Below, piece after piece: positions 1-8,986 of a DNA stretch of 64,000 nt. The stretch is from NCBI GenBank assembly GCA_030427205.1, contig JAUHXC010000016.1:158625-222624 (forward strand), read 5' to 3'. The DNA is from a bacterium. GTDB lineage: Bacteria > Myxococcota_A > Bradymonadia > UBA7976 > UBA1532. A model generated the notes under the pieces. The model had not been told where the DNA came from and did no database searches. It saw only the letters and a program-made list of their open reading frames with translations. Positions within the stretch are counted from its first letter, which is position 1. Each line of letters begins with the position of its first letter. The translations under genes and the position numbers were made by a program.

Positions 1-1045
1 GCGCGAGGATGCAGGTGATCATCGCGGCCGACGTGACGAGAATGCCGGCGGTGGGCGTACCGAAGCGGCCCAGCCGGGCGAAGCCATCGGGTACGAGTCG
101 GTCACGGGCCATCGCCAGCGGGTAGCGGGCGGCGCTCATGACCCCGGCGTTGCCCGTGCTCGCGAAGGCGGCGATGGCCGCGGCCACGATGAGCCACGCG
201 CTGACCTCGAGCCCCAGGCTGTCGAAGAAGACGGCGCCCGCCGTCGCCACGGGGGTGAGGTCGGCCATCAGCTCGCGGTGGGGCAGCGCGAACTCCATGA
301 GCATCACGCCCACCGCGTAGATCGAGGTGGCGGTCACCAGGGCCAGGATCATGCCCCGGGGGATGTTGCGATCCGGGTTCTGGATCTCTTCGGCGACGCT
401 GGCCACCTTCGTCAGCCCGGCGTACGAGACGAAGACCAGCCCGATGGTGGCGAAGAAGCCGTCGATGCCGTTGGTCACGAACGGCTCCAGCCGGCTCACG
501 GTCATGCGGGCGTGGGGGTCTTCGAACAGCCACAAGAGCCCCTCGGTCATGTACCAGCCGAGGATGCCCACCAGGGCCCCCACCAGGATGCGCTGAAGAC
601 CGGCGCTCTCCTTGGCGCCCATGATGTTGACCCCGGCGAAGACGAAGGTCAGGGCGACCGCCAGGGGCTTGATCGGCACGTCGACGTAGACCGCCAGATA
701 GGCGCCCAGCCCGATGAGGGCGAATGCGCTCTTGAGCACCAGCGCGATCCACGAGCCCAGCCCGCCGACGGTGCCCATCAGCGGGCCCATGGCGCGATCG
801 AGGAAGTAGTAGGCGCCGCCCGCGCGCGGCATCGCCGTCGACAGCTCGGCCACCGAGAACATGGCCGGCAGGATCAATACGCCGGCGGCGAGGTAGGCGA
901 GGAACGCCGAGCCGCCGGTCTCGGCCACCGCGAGCCCCGGCAGCAGGAAGAAGCCCGACGAGAACATCGCGCCGGTGGCGATGGCATAGACGTCGAGCAA
1001 TCCCAACTTCTTGGACAATCGCTCGGTCGTGCCGCTCGTGGACAT
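1..1045 (-). CDS. APC-superfamily amino acid permease (C-terminus beyond window)
   Basis: Integral membrane transporter of the amino acid/polyamine/organocation superfamily. The reading frame enters from the ATG at 1045 and runs off the left edge, leaving about 348 residues. After a short cytoplasmic N-terminus (STSGTTERLSKKLGLLDVYA) come the first membrane helix, with the Gly/Ser-rich stretch GAMFSSGFFLLPG, and a series of hydrophobic helices. The motif AELSTAMPRAGGAYYFLDRA is typical of the family's helix 2-3 region. The start is fixed by AGGAGGG a few bases upstream. Substrate cannot be told from sequence. The gene stands alone here; a second APC permease with a stress-domain tail lies at 19958-22240, so this one may carry a similar tail outside the window. 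Confidence 0.85.
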   Translation of the reverse strand, partial: MSTSGTTERLSKKLGLLDVYAIATGAMFSSGFFLLPGLAVAETGGSAFLAYLAAGVLILPAMFSVAELSTAMPRAGGAYYFLDRAMGPLMGTVGGLGSWIALVLKSAFALIGLGAYLAVYVDVPIKPLAVALTFVFAGVNIMGAKESAGLQRILVGALVGILGWYMTEGLLWLFEDPHARMTVSRLEPFVTNGIDGFFATIGLVFVSYAGLTKVASVAEEIQNPDRNIPRGMILALVTATSIYAVGVMLMEFALPHRELMADLTPVATAGAVFFDSLGLEVSAWLIVAAAIAAFASTGNAGVMSAARYPLAMARDRLVPDGFARLGRFGTPTAGILVTSAAMITCILA

Positions 1046-1200
1046 GCTCCCTCCTGTGCAGATGCGCGATGGAGGGATGATCCGGTGCAGTCGATCGCAG
1101 CATTCGGGCGGTGCTCACGGTCGGGTATTCGCTCAGAGCGAACGCGTGGTGCGACACGTTCGGAAAGTTCGACAGTAAAGCGTCAGGGGCGCGGTCTGCG

Positions 1201-2895
1201 TCAGGGGCCGAACTGCACCCCGCATGCGGCATACGGCGCGTCGCACTCGCCCTGCCCGATGGGCCCGTCGATACAGGCGATCAGGGCGCCGAACGGCTCG
1301 AGGCAGCGGGTGATCAGGCAGCCGAGGTCTGCGCCGTCGCATCCGATGCCGCACTCGCCGAACGCCGCCAGCTCGTCCTCGCACGGCGTGCGGGCGCACC
1401 CCCCGGTGGCCTGCAGCAGGCAGGGCGAGCACAGGCGCTCGCCGACCGCGTGGCAGCGGGCGAAGCAGTCGGGGTCGGGTGCGCCCTCGGCGGTGAGCGG
1501 GCACTCGGCGATACACGGCGCGAAGAGACCGCACTGCGGTCGGCCGCCGATCGCGTCGCGCGGGCGGGCGATGAGCAGGGTGCCGTCACACCGCTCGTCG
1601 TCGGGCCCCGGGCCCCAGCTGCGGGTGGTGTCGCCGTCGTCCGGGTCGTCGTGGGTGCAGCGCAGCTCGGCGACGTCGCCCGGGGCCACCGCGAGCCAGT
1701 TGATCGGGTCGAACTGCCAGCCGCCGACCCAATCGGCCTCGAACCGCGGCAGGTCGAGCACGCAGAGGGTGTCCTCCTCACGATCGAGCTCGATGTCGAG
1801 CGCCGTGCCGCGCGGGCCCATGCGGCCCCAGGCGCCGATGATCGTGCCGCCGACGCCGATGGTGAAGTCGCGGCCCTGGGTCAGGCGCCGACCGCCGGGC
1901 ACCCGCAGGTTGGTATGCAGCAACTCGACGGCTTCGACCCGGTTGCCCGGCGGCGACTCGGGCAGCCACAGGTCGACGGCCGTGCGCTCCGCCGGCACGT
2001 CGTCCTCGAGCGCGCGGGCGGTGTAGTGCATGCGCAGCACCAGCCGGCTGCCCGGGTCGAGCTCGAATCCATGGTCCGGCGGCAGGAGAAACGGCGGCTC
2101 GTCGGGCAGCCATACGCCGAGCGGTCGGTAGCCGGCGACGCCCGGGTCGCTGTCACATGGATAGCCCACGCCCGGGGCCGCCGCATCGAGCGCATCGAGC
2201 GCGTCGGCGTAGGCCGGCGCCACGACGAACAGCTCTGCGCGGCGGGCCATGCGGCGGTCTCCGGGCGCGACGGCGAAGCCCGAGACCCACGTCGACTCGG
2301 GCAGCAACAGATCGAGCGGCAGGCAGCGGTGGTCGCTGTCGCCGCTGAACGAGGGGATATAGGCCGCCCCGGCGTCCACCCGCAGCGTGGGCTGTCCGGC
2401 GAGCCGGCCCGGCTGAGGCGCCGGCGGGATGTAGTCGGCCGCGTCGCCTTCCAGATAGCCGCCGTCGCGCCAGGCCTCGAAGAGCGCGCGCTGCGCCTCG
2501 TCGAGCTGGGCCCAGCGCTGCACCGGGCGGCAGTCGGGGTCGGGCAGGACCGGCGGCATGCGGCCTTCGAGCACCGTCGCGACCACCGCGCCGGCCCAGA
2601 CCGGCGGCTCGCCGTCGCGCCATGTCGTATCGCTGAGGTCGTAGCCGCTGACGGCGCCCGGCTCGTGGCAACCCGCGCAGCGCGACTCGAGCAGCGGGCG
2701 GATGTGGGCGTGCCAGGTCTTGGGCTCCTGCTCGACGCCGGCGTCGAAGTCGGCGTCGAACCGCCGCGCGTCGGGCGGTGGCGGGTCGCCGGTCTGGATG
2801 TCGGGGTCGTCGTCGCAGGCGACGAGCTGTGATCCGACCAGGGCGACGAGCAGCGCGGCGAGCGAGCGGCGGAGGCAGGGCAGGGCAGGGTTCAT
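1201..2895 (-). CDS. Lipoprotein with one c-type haem site and a copper-monooxygenase-like domain
   Basis: Predicted exported lipoprotein of 564 residues. The ATG at 2895 is chosen over an upstream in-frame start because it begins a clean signal peptide ending in the lipobox LVAC (Cys27) and has GGGAG upstream. A single haem-binding CAGCH lies at residues 73-77, inside a region resembling the one-haem domain that often precedes copper type II monooxygenase-like domains in Myxococcota and Planctomycetota. Later, LVLRMHYTA followed by AVDLWLPE resembles the methionine/histidine strand of the PHM/DBH fold. The last about 130 residues are rich in Cys (CFARCHAV, CSPCLL). Fold assignment for the middle is inference; catalytic copper ligands are not all evident. 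No clear operon partner. Confidence 0.7.
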   Translation of the reverse strand: MNPALPCLRRSLAALLVALVGSQLVACDDDPDIQTGDPPPPDARRFDADFDAGVEQEPKTWHAHIRPLLESRCAGCHEPGAVSGYDLSDTTWRDGEPPVWAGAVVATVLEGRMPPVLPDPDCRPVQRWAQLDEAQRALFEAWRDGGYLEGDAADYIPPAPQPGRLAGQPTLRVDAGAAYIPSFSGDSDHRCLPLDLLLPESTWVSGFAVAPGDRRMARRAELFVVAPAYADALDALDAAAPGVGYPCDSDPGVAGYRPLGVWLPDEPPFLLPPDHGFELDPGSRLVLRMHYTARALEDDVPAERTAVDLWLPESPPGNRVEAVELLHTNLRVPGGRRLTQGRDFTIGVGGTIIGAWGRMGPRGTALDIELDREEDTLCVLDLPRFEADWVGGWQFDPINWLAVAPGDVAELRCTHDDPDDGDTTRSWGPGPDDERCDGTLLIARPRDAIGGRPQCGLFAPCIAECPLTAEGAPDPDCFARCHAVGERLCSPCLLQATGGCARTPCEDELAAFGECGIGCDGADLGCLITRCLEPFGALIACIDGPIGQGECDAPYAACGVQFGP

Positions 2896-3018
2896 GGTGT
2901 GGCTCCCACGGGCGGGTGAACGATCGATCATAACCGACGGGCGCGGTTCGATGTGCCGCGCGCGATCGTCATGATCGCACACCCCAGCCGACACCGTGGT
3001 GTCAGCAGAGTTGCGGGA

Positions 3019-3040
3019 AGGGGCCGGCGGGGTGGCCCCT
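3019..3040 (-). terminator. Hairpin after lipoprotein gene 3062-4426
   Basis: AGGGGCC and GGCCCCT form a perfect 7-bp stem around an 8-base loop, just downstream of the stop codon of the minus-strand lipoprotein gene. There is no U-tract, so it is a weak call. Confidence 0.35.
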
Positions 3041-3061
3041 CGCGGCCGCGCGGCGGGCCGA

Positions 3062-4426
3062 TCAGCGCAGCCAGCGGCCGTCGGCGCGCAGGGTGGGCGC
3101 CGCGGGGCAGCTGCCGTCGTCCATCACCTCGACGAGCCAGCCGCCGTTGCGGAAGGTGTCGTATTCACAGCAGTAGGGGCTGCTGACGCCCAGGGCGTAG
3201 ATCCGGTCGTCGACGCGCTTCAGGTCGACCACGGCGCTCGCCCTCTCGCGGACGACGAACGTGGTCCACAGCGGCTGAAGGTCGCGGTCGAGCCGAGAGA
3301 CGAAGCCCTTGCACATCGACCGCCCCGGCCGGCACGCGCTGCCGCCGATCAGCCAGCCCCCGTCGGCGAGCGGCAGCGCCGCCTGCACGCCACCATGCTC
3401 GGCGAACGCCGGCAGCGGCAACCGGCGGGGACCGACGAGCGCACCGCTCGCCGAGACCTGCGCCATGTGCGGATGGCCGGCGGCGATGCGCTGGCCGCTG
3501 TGCCCGGTGATGTAGAAGACCGTCGGCCGCTCGTCCTGGTCGAGCACGATGCGCATCGGCCAGAAGTCCGGCTGCTGCCAGATGGTGATCGCGTGCTCCA
3601 GCGCGCGGAAGGCGATGTCATTGCGGCCGATGGGCGGACGGGTCGCGCGAGCCACCGAGACGAAGCCCAGATCTTCACGGGGTCGATCCCCCGGCCGCAG
3701 CGCGGCGTGCTCGATGGCGGCAGCCCGGGCGCGGCCCACCGCGTAGACCCGATCGTCGGGCCCCGGCACGAATGACCGCACGGTCGGCGTCGCGTCGAGC
3801 CAGTCGTCGTCGAGGCGGGCGCCGAGGGTGCCATACTGGGCGTCGACCCGGGTCGAACCACCGTCGGCGCCGAGGCGCACGATCGCGCGCGGCCGCAGCG
3901 CGTCGCGCGCACGGGTCGAAACCCAGATCGAGTCGCCGTGCACGTAGATGTCCGATGCCTTGCCGATGGCATTGGTCGGCATGCCCCCCGGGATCGTGAT
4001 GGGTCGCCCGTCGAGCGGTTCGGGATCCACCGGCCGGAGCTGGCCGCCGGCGTCGACGTAGGCCAGCCCCCCGAGCCACGTGGCCACCGAATGGGGGCGC
4101 GCGCTGTCAAAGACCCGGGCGGTGCCGACGACCGGATCGAGCTGGAAGGCCCGCCCGGCCTCGAAGCCGTCCGCGTCGATCCGCGAGCCGGCGAGGGCGA
4201 TGCGCCCGTCCTCGGAGACTGCGAGCCGATCGGCGCGGCGCAGCCCCACGAGTTCGATGGTCGTGCAGCGACTCTCGACGACGTCGATCGCTGGCCGGTC
4301 GACCATGATGTCATCGACCTCGGCGCACCCGAACAGAGCCGCGAGCGTGGTGCCGGCGAGCATGGCATACAGTGGGCGCAGCCACGCGCGAGGCGCGTGC
4401 GCGGTCGGGCGCGGAGCAGCAATCAT
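3062..4426 (-). CDS. Lipoprotein of unknown function, paralogue of 6044-7414
   Basis: 454-residue predicted lipoprotein; the signal peptide ends in the lipobox LFGC. The body has recurrent beta-strand-like segments such as DRLAVSEDGRIALAGSR and ADGGWLIGGSACR, suggesting a propeller-like fold, but no named family is recognised. The C-terminal third contains GSACRPGRSMCKGFVSRLDR and a last-strand motif DLKRVDDRIYALGV. The same layout (GSAC, then C-AFVSRF, then DVRHVDGKLLVLAAAYD) is found in the lipoprotein at 6044-7414, so the two are paralogues; they sit on both sides of an OmpA-family gene. A second Met at residue 22 is a possible alternative start. Divergent from the OmpA gene across a 371-base gap. 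Confidence 0.75.
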   Translation of the reverse strand: MIAAPRPTAHAPRAWLRPLYAMLAGTTLAALFGCAEVDDIMVDRPAIDVVESRCTTIELVGLRRADRLAVSEDGRIALAGSRIDADGFEAGRAFQLDPVVGTARVFDSARPHSVATWLGGLAYVDAGGQLRPVDPEPLDGRPITIPGGMPTNAIGKASDIYVHGDSIWVSTRARDALRPRAIVRLGADGGSTRVDAQYGTLGARLDDDWLDATPTVRSFVPGPDDRVYAVGRARAAAIEHAALRPGDRPREDLGFVSVARATRPPIGRNDIAFRALEHAITIWQQPDFWPMRIVLDQDERPTVFYITGHSGQRIAAGHPHMAQVSASGALVGPRRLPLPAFAEHGGVQAALPLADGGWLIGGSACRPGRSMCKGFVSRLDRDLQPLWTTFVVRERASAVVDLKRVDDRIYALGVSSPYCCEYDTFRNGGWLVEVMDDGSCPAAPTLRADGRWLR

Positions 4427-4797
4427 GGGGGCACGCTACCAAGCGATCGACCCGCCGTCTGCTGAAGACTCCCTGTCAGCTGACGCAAGCTGTCAATGGG
4501 GTCAAGTGTTTGTGATTGTTGGTGTTTTGTCCGTGTTTGGGCGGCGTCGGCGCGCCGGTGGGCACTCCCCGCAACGCTCCGGCCAGCGCGGCGCCGCGCC
4601 TGGCGAGGCAGACTGGGACAGCGCGGTCGATTTGTGGGGCAGGTCGCCCGAACCGGGGGGCTTCAGCCGGCCGCTGCACGCCTCGAACAACGCCCGAGGC
4701 GGCGAAATCAGACCTTGGCACGGAACCTGTAGAGAGTGATGGACAGATGCAATCAGACATGGCCGCAGACACCGGCCCATCACTCCGAGGAGATCAC
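4427..4797. other. Divergent intergenic region between lipoprotein and OmpA genes
   Basis: 371 bases without a credible gene. The left part (about 4490-4550) is markedly more T-rich than its surroundings. The right part carries a TGGCAC element (see separate entry) and the AGGAG ribosome binding site of the OmpA gene. Several short open frames cross the region but have no ribosome site and atypical codon use. Confidence 0.6.
4715..4731 (+). promoter_or_regulatory. Possible sigma-54 promoter for the OmpA-family gene
   Basis: TTGGCACG matches the -24 element of sigma-54 promoters well. The spacing leads to CTGTA where TTGCA/T is expected, so the -12 element is poor. It lies about 70 bases upstream of the OmpA start codon. 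A sigma-54 activator is encoded at 16790-18415, but no link is shown. Confidence 0.25.
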
Positions 4798-5934
4798 ATG
4801 AAGCTGCGCATCAAGGGATTCGCTCCGCTCGCCGCCGGCCTGGCGCTCATCGTTTCGGGCCCGGCCCTCGCCGACGACGAGGCCTGGCTGATCAACGCCC
4901 AGGGCACCGCCACCCGCTCGGCGCACCTGCCGTCGACCGAGTACTTCCAACCCGGCGGCAGCGCCGGGGTGGGGGTCTATCACTCGCTGAGTCCGTACAT
5001 CCAGCTCGGTGGGCGGGTCAGCGGGCTGCTCGTGCCCGCCGATGACGATCCGGGCGCCGACATCCAGAGTGAAGGCGATCTCGCCGTGGGTGCGCTCAGC
5101 GGCATGATGCGGATCCGGCCGCTGGCCGATCCGTGGGAGGACAGCCGCGCCAATGGCCTGTACATCGAGGCTGGTGGCGGCCCGGCGCTCGTGGGCAGTG
5201 AGGTCTCCGGCGCGGTGGATGTCGGCGTCGGCTGGAACTTCGCCGTCGAAGACGCCGTCGCGCTCGGCCCCAACATCCGCTACATGCAGGCGTTCGAGGC
5301 CGACGACCGCTTCGTCGGTGAAGACCCGCGCATCTGGATGGCGGGCATCGAGGTGTCGCTGCTCGGCGAGGTCGACTCGCCCGCGCGACCCGAGCCGGAT
5401 GATGGCATCGACGTGCGGGTGACGGTGAACGTGCCCGAGCAGACCAGCGCTGTCGCCTGGCGCGACGCCGATGGCGACGAGGTCGCCGATCGCTTCGATC
5501 ACTGCCCGACCCGCGCGGAGGTCTTCAACCGGGTGGACGATCACGATGGCTGCCCCGACAGCGGTGAGATCACCCTCGCCGACGCCGACACCGTCGTCGT
5601 CGACGAGGCGGTCTTCTTCCCCTTCGACGAGGCCACGCTGACCGAAGAGGGCCGCGCCGCGCTCCTCGACGTGGCGACGGCGTATCACCAGTCGGAGAAG
5701 AAGTGGGACGCGCTCATCTTGCGCGGCTACGCCGATACCCGCGGCGAGGCCGGCTACAACGCCGAGCTGAGCCAGGAGCGGGTGACCACCGTGCGCGACG
5801 CGCTCGTCGAGATGGGTCTGCCCGAGCGCATGATCTTCACCGAAGCCTACGGTGAGCGCGCGCCGCTGAGCGAGGAGGGGACCGCGATGGCCCACCGCCT
5901 CAACCGCCGCGTCGAGTTCGTCATCGATCGCTGA
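4798..5934 (+). CDS. OmpA-family outer-membrane protein with peptidoglycan-binding domain
   Basis: 378-residue envelope protein that should tether the outer membrane to peptidoglycan. The ATG at 4798 is chosen because AGGAG lies a few bases upstream and a clear signal peptide follows (LAAGLALIVSGPALA, cleaved before DDEAW). The N-terminal half is a likely beta-barrel. A short calcium-binding thrombospondin-type segment (DADGDEVADRFDHCP, then DHDGCPD) follows, then a C-terminal OmpA/MotB domain (VFFPFDEATLTEEGRAALL, LRGYADTRGEAGYNAELSQER, NRRVEFVI) with the Asp and Arg that bind diaminopimelate. It is a monocistron, with a strong hairpin right after the stop. Confidence 0.9.
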   Translation: MKLRIKGFAPLAAGLALIVSGPALADDEAWLINAQGTATRSAHLPSTEYFQPGGSAGVGVYHSLSPYIQLGGRVSGLLVPADDDPGADIQSEGDLAVGALSGMMRIRPLADPWEDSRANGLYIEAGGGPALVGSEVSGAVDVGVGWNFAVEDAVALGPNIRYMQAFEADDRFVGEDPRIWMAGIEVSLLGEVDSPARPEPDDGIDVRVTVNVPEQTSAVAWRDADGDEVADRFDHCPTRAEVFNRVDDHDGCPDSGEITLADADTVVVDEAVFFPFDEATLTEEGRAALLDVATAYHQSEKKWDALILRGYADTRGEAGYNAELSQERVTTVRDALVEMGLPERMIFTEAYGERAPLSEEGTAMAHRLNRRVEFVIDR

Positions 5935-5958
5935 TTCGATGTGATGTATCGCCGCGGA

Positions 5959-5990
5959 GCCGCCCGTCGGATGTACCGACGGGCGGTCGC
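5959..5990 (+). terminator. Rho-independent-type hairpin after the OmpA gene
   Basis: CCGCCCGTCGG (5960-5970) and CCGACGGGCGG (5976-5986) form a perfect 11-bp stem with a 5-base loop, 25 bases after the stop. A short T-containing tail (TCGCATTTC) follows. It may also serve the convergent gene ending at 6044. Confidence 0.75.
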
Positions 5991-6043
5991 ATTTCGAAGG
6001 CCGGCTGGCCGCGGTCGACTCACCGCTCGCCGGCCCGCTCGGG

Positions 6044-7414
6044 CTACGGACCGGTGCAGTGCCCCGACCGGTCGAGCATCAGCAATCGCGCTGGCCCCAC
6101 GCTGCTGCCGCGGCCCTCCGGTCGGTCATATGCCGCCGCGAGCACCAGCAGCTTGCCGTCGACGTGCCGCACGTCGAGTACGTGATCGACGTCGTCGACG
6201 TCTACGGTCACCGTCCACCGGGCCTCGGCCGACTCTCCGCGGAAGCGACTGACGAAGGCTCGGCAGCGGGACTGCTCGACGGTCGTATCGTCGTAGGGCG
6301 GATCGACGCAGGCCGAGCCCGCCAGCAGCCGGTCACCGCCGATGGCATCGACCGTCGTCACCTTGACCCGATCGGCGAAGGGTGGAGGAGTATCGTGGAA
6401 CGTGCTGATGATCGGGCTGGCGATGCCATTGAACCCGCTGATGGCCGACCCGACGGACCGGTACGAGACGAGGCGCGCCTGCCCGTCCTCCCCGGCGCGC
6501 ACGTCATACGTCGTGCGCTCGAAGGCGTCGTCGATGAAAACCCGGCTGTCCGGCCTCTCGAGCTCGAGCGCGTCGGCGTCGAACCAGCCGGCCTCGGGAT
6601 CGGAGAGCACCGGCGTGCGCACGCCGCGGTACCAGAAGTCGAGCGGGGCGACGAACGATTGCACCCAGCCCATCGCGATGAGCGTGCCATCGGGCGAGAT
6701 GTGCCAGTCGGTGATGCCCACCGCTTCGACGAAGCGCCCGACCCGCTCCTCCTCGAAGCCGAACGAGAAGTGTTCGCCGCGCAGCGTTCCGAAGGTGGCG
6801 ACGACGCGATCGACCGTGCCCGCGGCCGGGTCGCCGGGCTCGACCTCGACGAAATGGCGCAGGACGTCGCCCCGCGGGCTGCGCTCGCCGAGCACCATGA
6901 ATCGCCGCTCGCCGATGGTGAGATGCGGCGTATCGGCGTCGAAGACCGGCGGCACGCCGAAGGGCGGCTCGATGCCCGGCGCGTCGGGGGCGTGCATCGG
7001 CACCAGCCGCGCGCGGTCGCGGGTGATCCACAGGCCGTCTTCGCCCCAGGCTATGGGCGTCGGCCGGTCGGCGGGGTCGGTGCGTTCGATCAGCTCGATC
7101 GCGTCTGGCGCCCGGGGATCGAGGACCGCGACGACCCAGGCGACGGTCTCGATGCCCGCGGCGTCGTCGACGCGCGCCGTCCGACGACCCACCAGAGCCA
7201 GACGGCCGTCCGGACCCGGCACGATCTCGTCGATGTGCGTCAGCGGCAGCGGCTGGCCGGTGCAGACCCGCTGCTCGACCGCCTCGATGGGCGGTCGAGC
7301 CTCGCGCGCCGCGGGATCGTCGCCGGCTGCGCAGCCGATGAGCCCGGCCGCCAGCGCCAGCAGCGCAAGGCGTATACTCCGATGGTCGTGGGGATGGTCG
7401 GCGATTGGGTGCAT
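6044..7414 (-). CDS. Lipoprotein of unknown function, paralogue of 3062-4426
   Basis: 456-residue lipoprotein. The ATG at 7414 is preferred to farther upstream starts because it opens a signal peptide ending in the lipobox LIGC. The mature protein begins with an acidic linker, then strand-rich repeats (DEIVPGPDGRLALVGRR, GEDGLWITRDRAR) compatible with a beta-propeller. The C-terminal motifs (LLAGSACVDPP, CRAFVSRFRG, DVRHVDGKLLVLAAAYD, ending in a Cys near the C-terminus) match those of 3062-4426. It is convergent with the OmpA gene and divergent from the gene at 7548. Function unknown; the paired arrangement around OmpA suggests an envelope role, which is inference. Confidence 0.75.
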   Translation of the reverse strand: MHPIADHPHDHRSIRLALLALAAGLIGCAAGDDPAAREARPPIEAVEQRVCTGQPLPLTHIDEIVPGPDGRLALVGRRTARVDDAAGIETVAWVVAVLDPRAPDAIELIERTDPADRPTPIAWGEDGLWITRDRARLVPMHAPDAPGIEPPFGVPPVFDADTPHLTIGERRFMVLGERSPRGDVLRHFVEVEPGDPAAGTVDRVVATFGTLRGEHFSFGFEEERVGRFVEAVGITDWHISPDGTLIAMGWVQSFVAPLDFWYRGVRTPVLSDPEAGWFDADALELERPDSRVFIDDAFERTTYDVRAGEDGQARLVSYRSVGSAISGFNGIASPIISTFHDTPPPFADRVKVTTVDAIGGDRLLAGSACVDPPYDDTTVEQSRCRAFVSRFRGESAEARWTVTVDVDDVDHVLDVRHVDGKLLVLAAAYDRPEGRGSSVGPARLLMLDRSGHCTGP

Positions 7415-7547
7415 GGTCCGAGTGTAGCGGATCGAGCGGCGATGATCGCGCCCGTCGAGGGTATATGCGCGAGCGCCGTCCGACCCGGCCCGACGGTTGT
7501 AATCGGCCGGCGGTGGGGTATGCTGCCGCCCAGACCACGGAGGCGTC

Positions 7548-8063
7548 ATGGCCGATCGACCGAGCTGGCGGGATATGGACCGCAAGCGTGACAAGAGCGC
7601 GCATCGCCGCGAGGAGCGCACCGGGCGCGGCCGCGGACCGCGGGTGGACAGCGCGACGGCGGCGTACAAGCGCAAGCTGGACGCGTTCTTCGATCACGGG
7701 GTGGTGCCCGAACACCTCAAGGACAAGCTGCCGGCGGGCGAGTCGGACGGACCGGGGCCGCGGCAGAAGCTGCTGCGCGATATCCGCGACGCCAAGAATA
7801 CCCGGGCGCTCGAGAAGGCGGTCGACAAGCTGCGCAAGGACTTCGGCATGCCCGAAGACATGGAGATCCTGCTGCGGGTGCTCGAACACTCCAAGGATCC
7901 GGTGCTGTTCGAGGCGCTGCAGCTCATCGAGCAGTATGTCGACTCGGGTCAGCAGGTGCCGCGCAAGCCGCGCTTCGTCGAGCGGCTCAAGGGGCTGGAG
8001 TTCAGCTCGTTCGATCCGCGGGTGCAGCGCAAGGCGGTGGCCCTGGCCAATCGGCTGCGGTGA
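7548..8063 (+). CDS. Small basic protein of unknown function, upstream of a LysR regulator
   Basis: 171 residues, strongly charged at the N-terminus (many Lys/Arg from residue 8 to 30), then mostly helical (RALEKAVDKLRKDFGMPEDMEILLRVLEHSKDPVLFEALQLI). GGAGG lies upstream of the ATG. The helical part reads like a HEAT-type or tetratricopeptide-like pair of helices, but I do not recognise a named family. No signal peptide or membrane segment is seen, so it is cytoplasmic. Its stop overlaps the GTG of the LysR gene (GTGA), indicating translational coupling. Confidence 0.75.
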   Translation: MADRPSWRDMDRKRDKSAHRREERTGRGRGPRVDSATAAYKRKLDAFFDHGVVPEHLKDKLPAGESDGPGPRQKLLRDIRDAKNTRALEKAVDKLRKDFGMPEDMEILLRVLEHSKDPVLFEALQLIEQYVDSGQQVPRKPRFVERLKGLEFSSFDPRVQRKAVALANRLR

Positions 8064-8956
8064 ACCTGCCCGACCTCGACTCGCTGCGCTGTGTGCTCGC
8101 CGCGGCCGAGTCAGCCAGCTTTCGCGCCGCGGCCGCCCGGGTCGGGCTCTCACCGGCGGCGTTCAGCGAGCGCATCAAGCGCCTCGAAGACCAGCTCGAG
8201 ACGACGTTGTTCGTGCGCGGCGGGCGGCAGGTCGAGCCGACACCCGCCGGTCGACGCCTGATCGGGCCCGCCCGGGACGCGATCGCCGCGGCCGCTCGCT
8301 GTATCACCCAGGCCCGCGGCGAGGGTCGCCCGCCGCCGTTCCGCCTGCGTCTGGGCACCCGATTCGAACTGGGCTTGTCATGGCTGGTGCCGGCCCTCGA
8401 CGGGCTGCGGGTGGCGCGGCCCGAGCGCACGATCGATCTCTACTTCGGCGAGAGCGACGCGCTCTTCGATCGGCTCAACGCCGGGCGCCTCGACGGGCTC
8501 GTCAGCAGCGTGCGGGTCGACCGTTCGGGGCTGGCCTATGTGCCGCTGCACGAAGAAGACTACGCGCTGTGCGCTGCGCCGGCCCTGCTGGCCGATCGGG
8601 CGCTGCGCGGGCCGGACGACGCGCCCGCGCATCGGCTGATCGATACCCAGCCCGACCTGCCGCTGTTCCGCTATTTTCGCGACGCGCGCTCGGCCGACGA
8701 GGTCTGGGCCTTCGCCGAGGTCGAGCACATGGGCACTATCGCCGCCGTGCGCGCTCGGGTCCGCGTGGGGGCCGGCGTGGCGGTCCTGCCGCGCTATTTC
8801 GTCGCCGACGACCTGTCGACCGGTCGGCTGGTGCAGCTCTTCGACGACACCGAGATGCCCACGGATCGCTTTCGCTTGTTGTGGCTCGCCGGCGCGCCGC
8901 TCGCCCAAGAACTGCGGGCGCTCGGTGAGGCGCTGCGCGGGCGGCCGCTGGCCTGA
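8060..8956 (+). CDS. LysR-family transcriptional regulator
   Basis: 298 residues, the usual length for the family. The N-terminal winged helix-turn-helix is clear (LRCVLAAAESASFRAAAARV, then LSPAAFSERIKRLEDQLETT and LFVRGGRQVEPTPAGRRL), followed by a periplasmic-binding-protein-like effector domain (residues about 90-298). The start is GTG, overlapping the TGA of the preceding gene, so it is expressed with it. LysR proteins often control a divergent neighbour, but here the upstream neighbour is co-directional and the downstream gene is convergent, so the target cannot be guessed. A long GC hairpin follows the stop. Confidence 0.92.
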   Translation: MNLPDLDSLRCVLAAAESASFRAAAARVGLSPAAFSERIKRLEDQLETTLFVRGGRQVEPTPAGRRLIGPARDAIAAAARCITQARGEGRPPPFRLRLGTRFELGLSWLVPALDGLRVARPERTIDLYFGESDALFDRLNAGRLDGLVSSVRVDRSGLAYVPLHEEDYALCAAPALLADRALRGPDDAPAHRLIDTQPDLPLFRYFRDARSADEVWAFAEVEHMGTIAAVRARVRVGAGVAVLPRYFVADDLSTGRLVQLFDDTEMPTDRFRLLWLAGAPLAQELRALGEALRGRPLA

Positions 8957-8959
8957 CCG

Positions 8960-8986
8960 GGGCCCGCGGCGCGCCGCAGCGGGCCC
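8960..8986. terminator. Bidirectional GC hairpin between convergent genes
   Basis: GGGCCCGC (8960-8967) pairs perfectly with GCGGGCCC (8979-8986); the loop is itself palindromic (GGCGCGCC). It lies between the convergent LysR and nuclease-family genes. No U-tract on either side. Confidence 0.5.

Noticed and set aside
4476..4772. Small genes in the OmpA upstream gap
   Set aside because: Several short frames on both strands, none with ribosome sites or export signals; codon use unlike neighbours.
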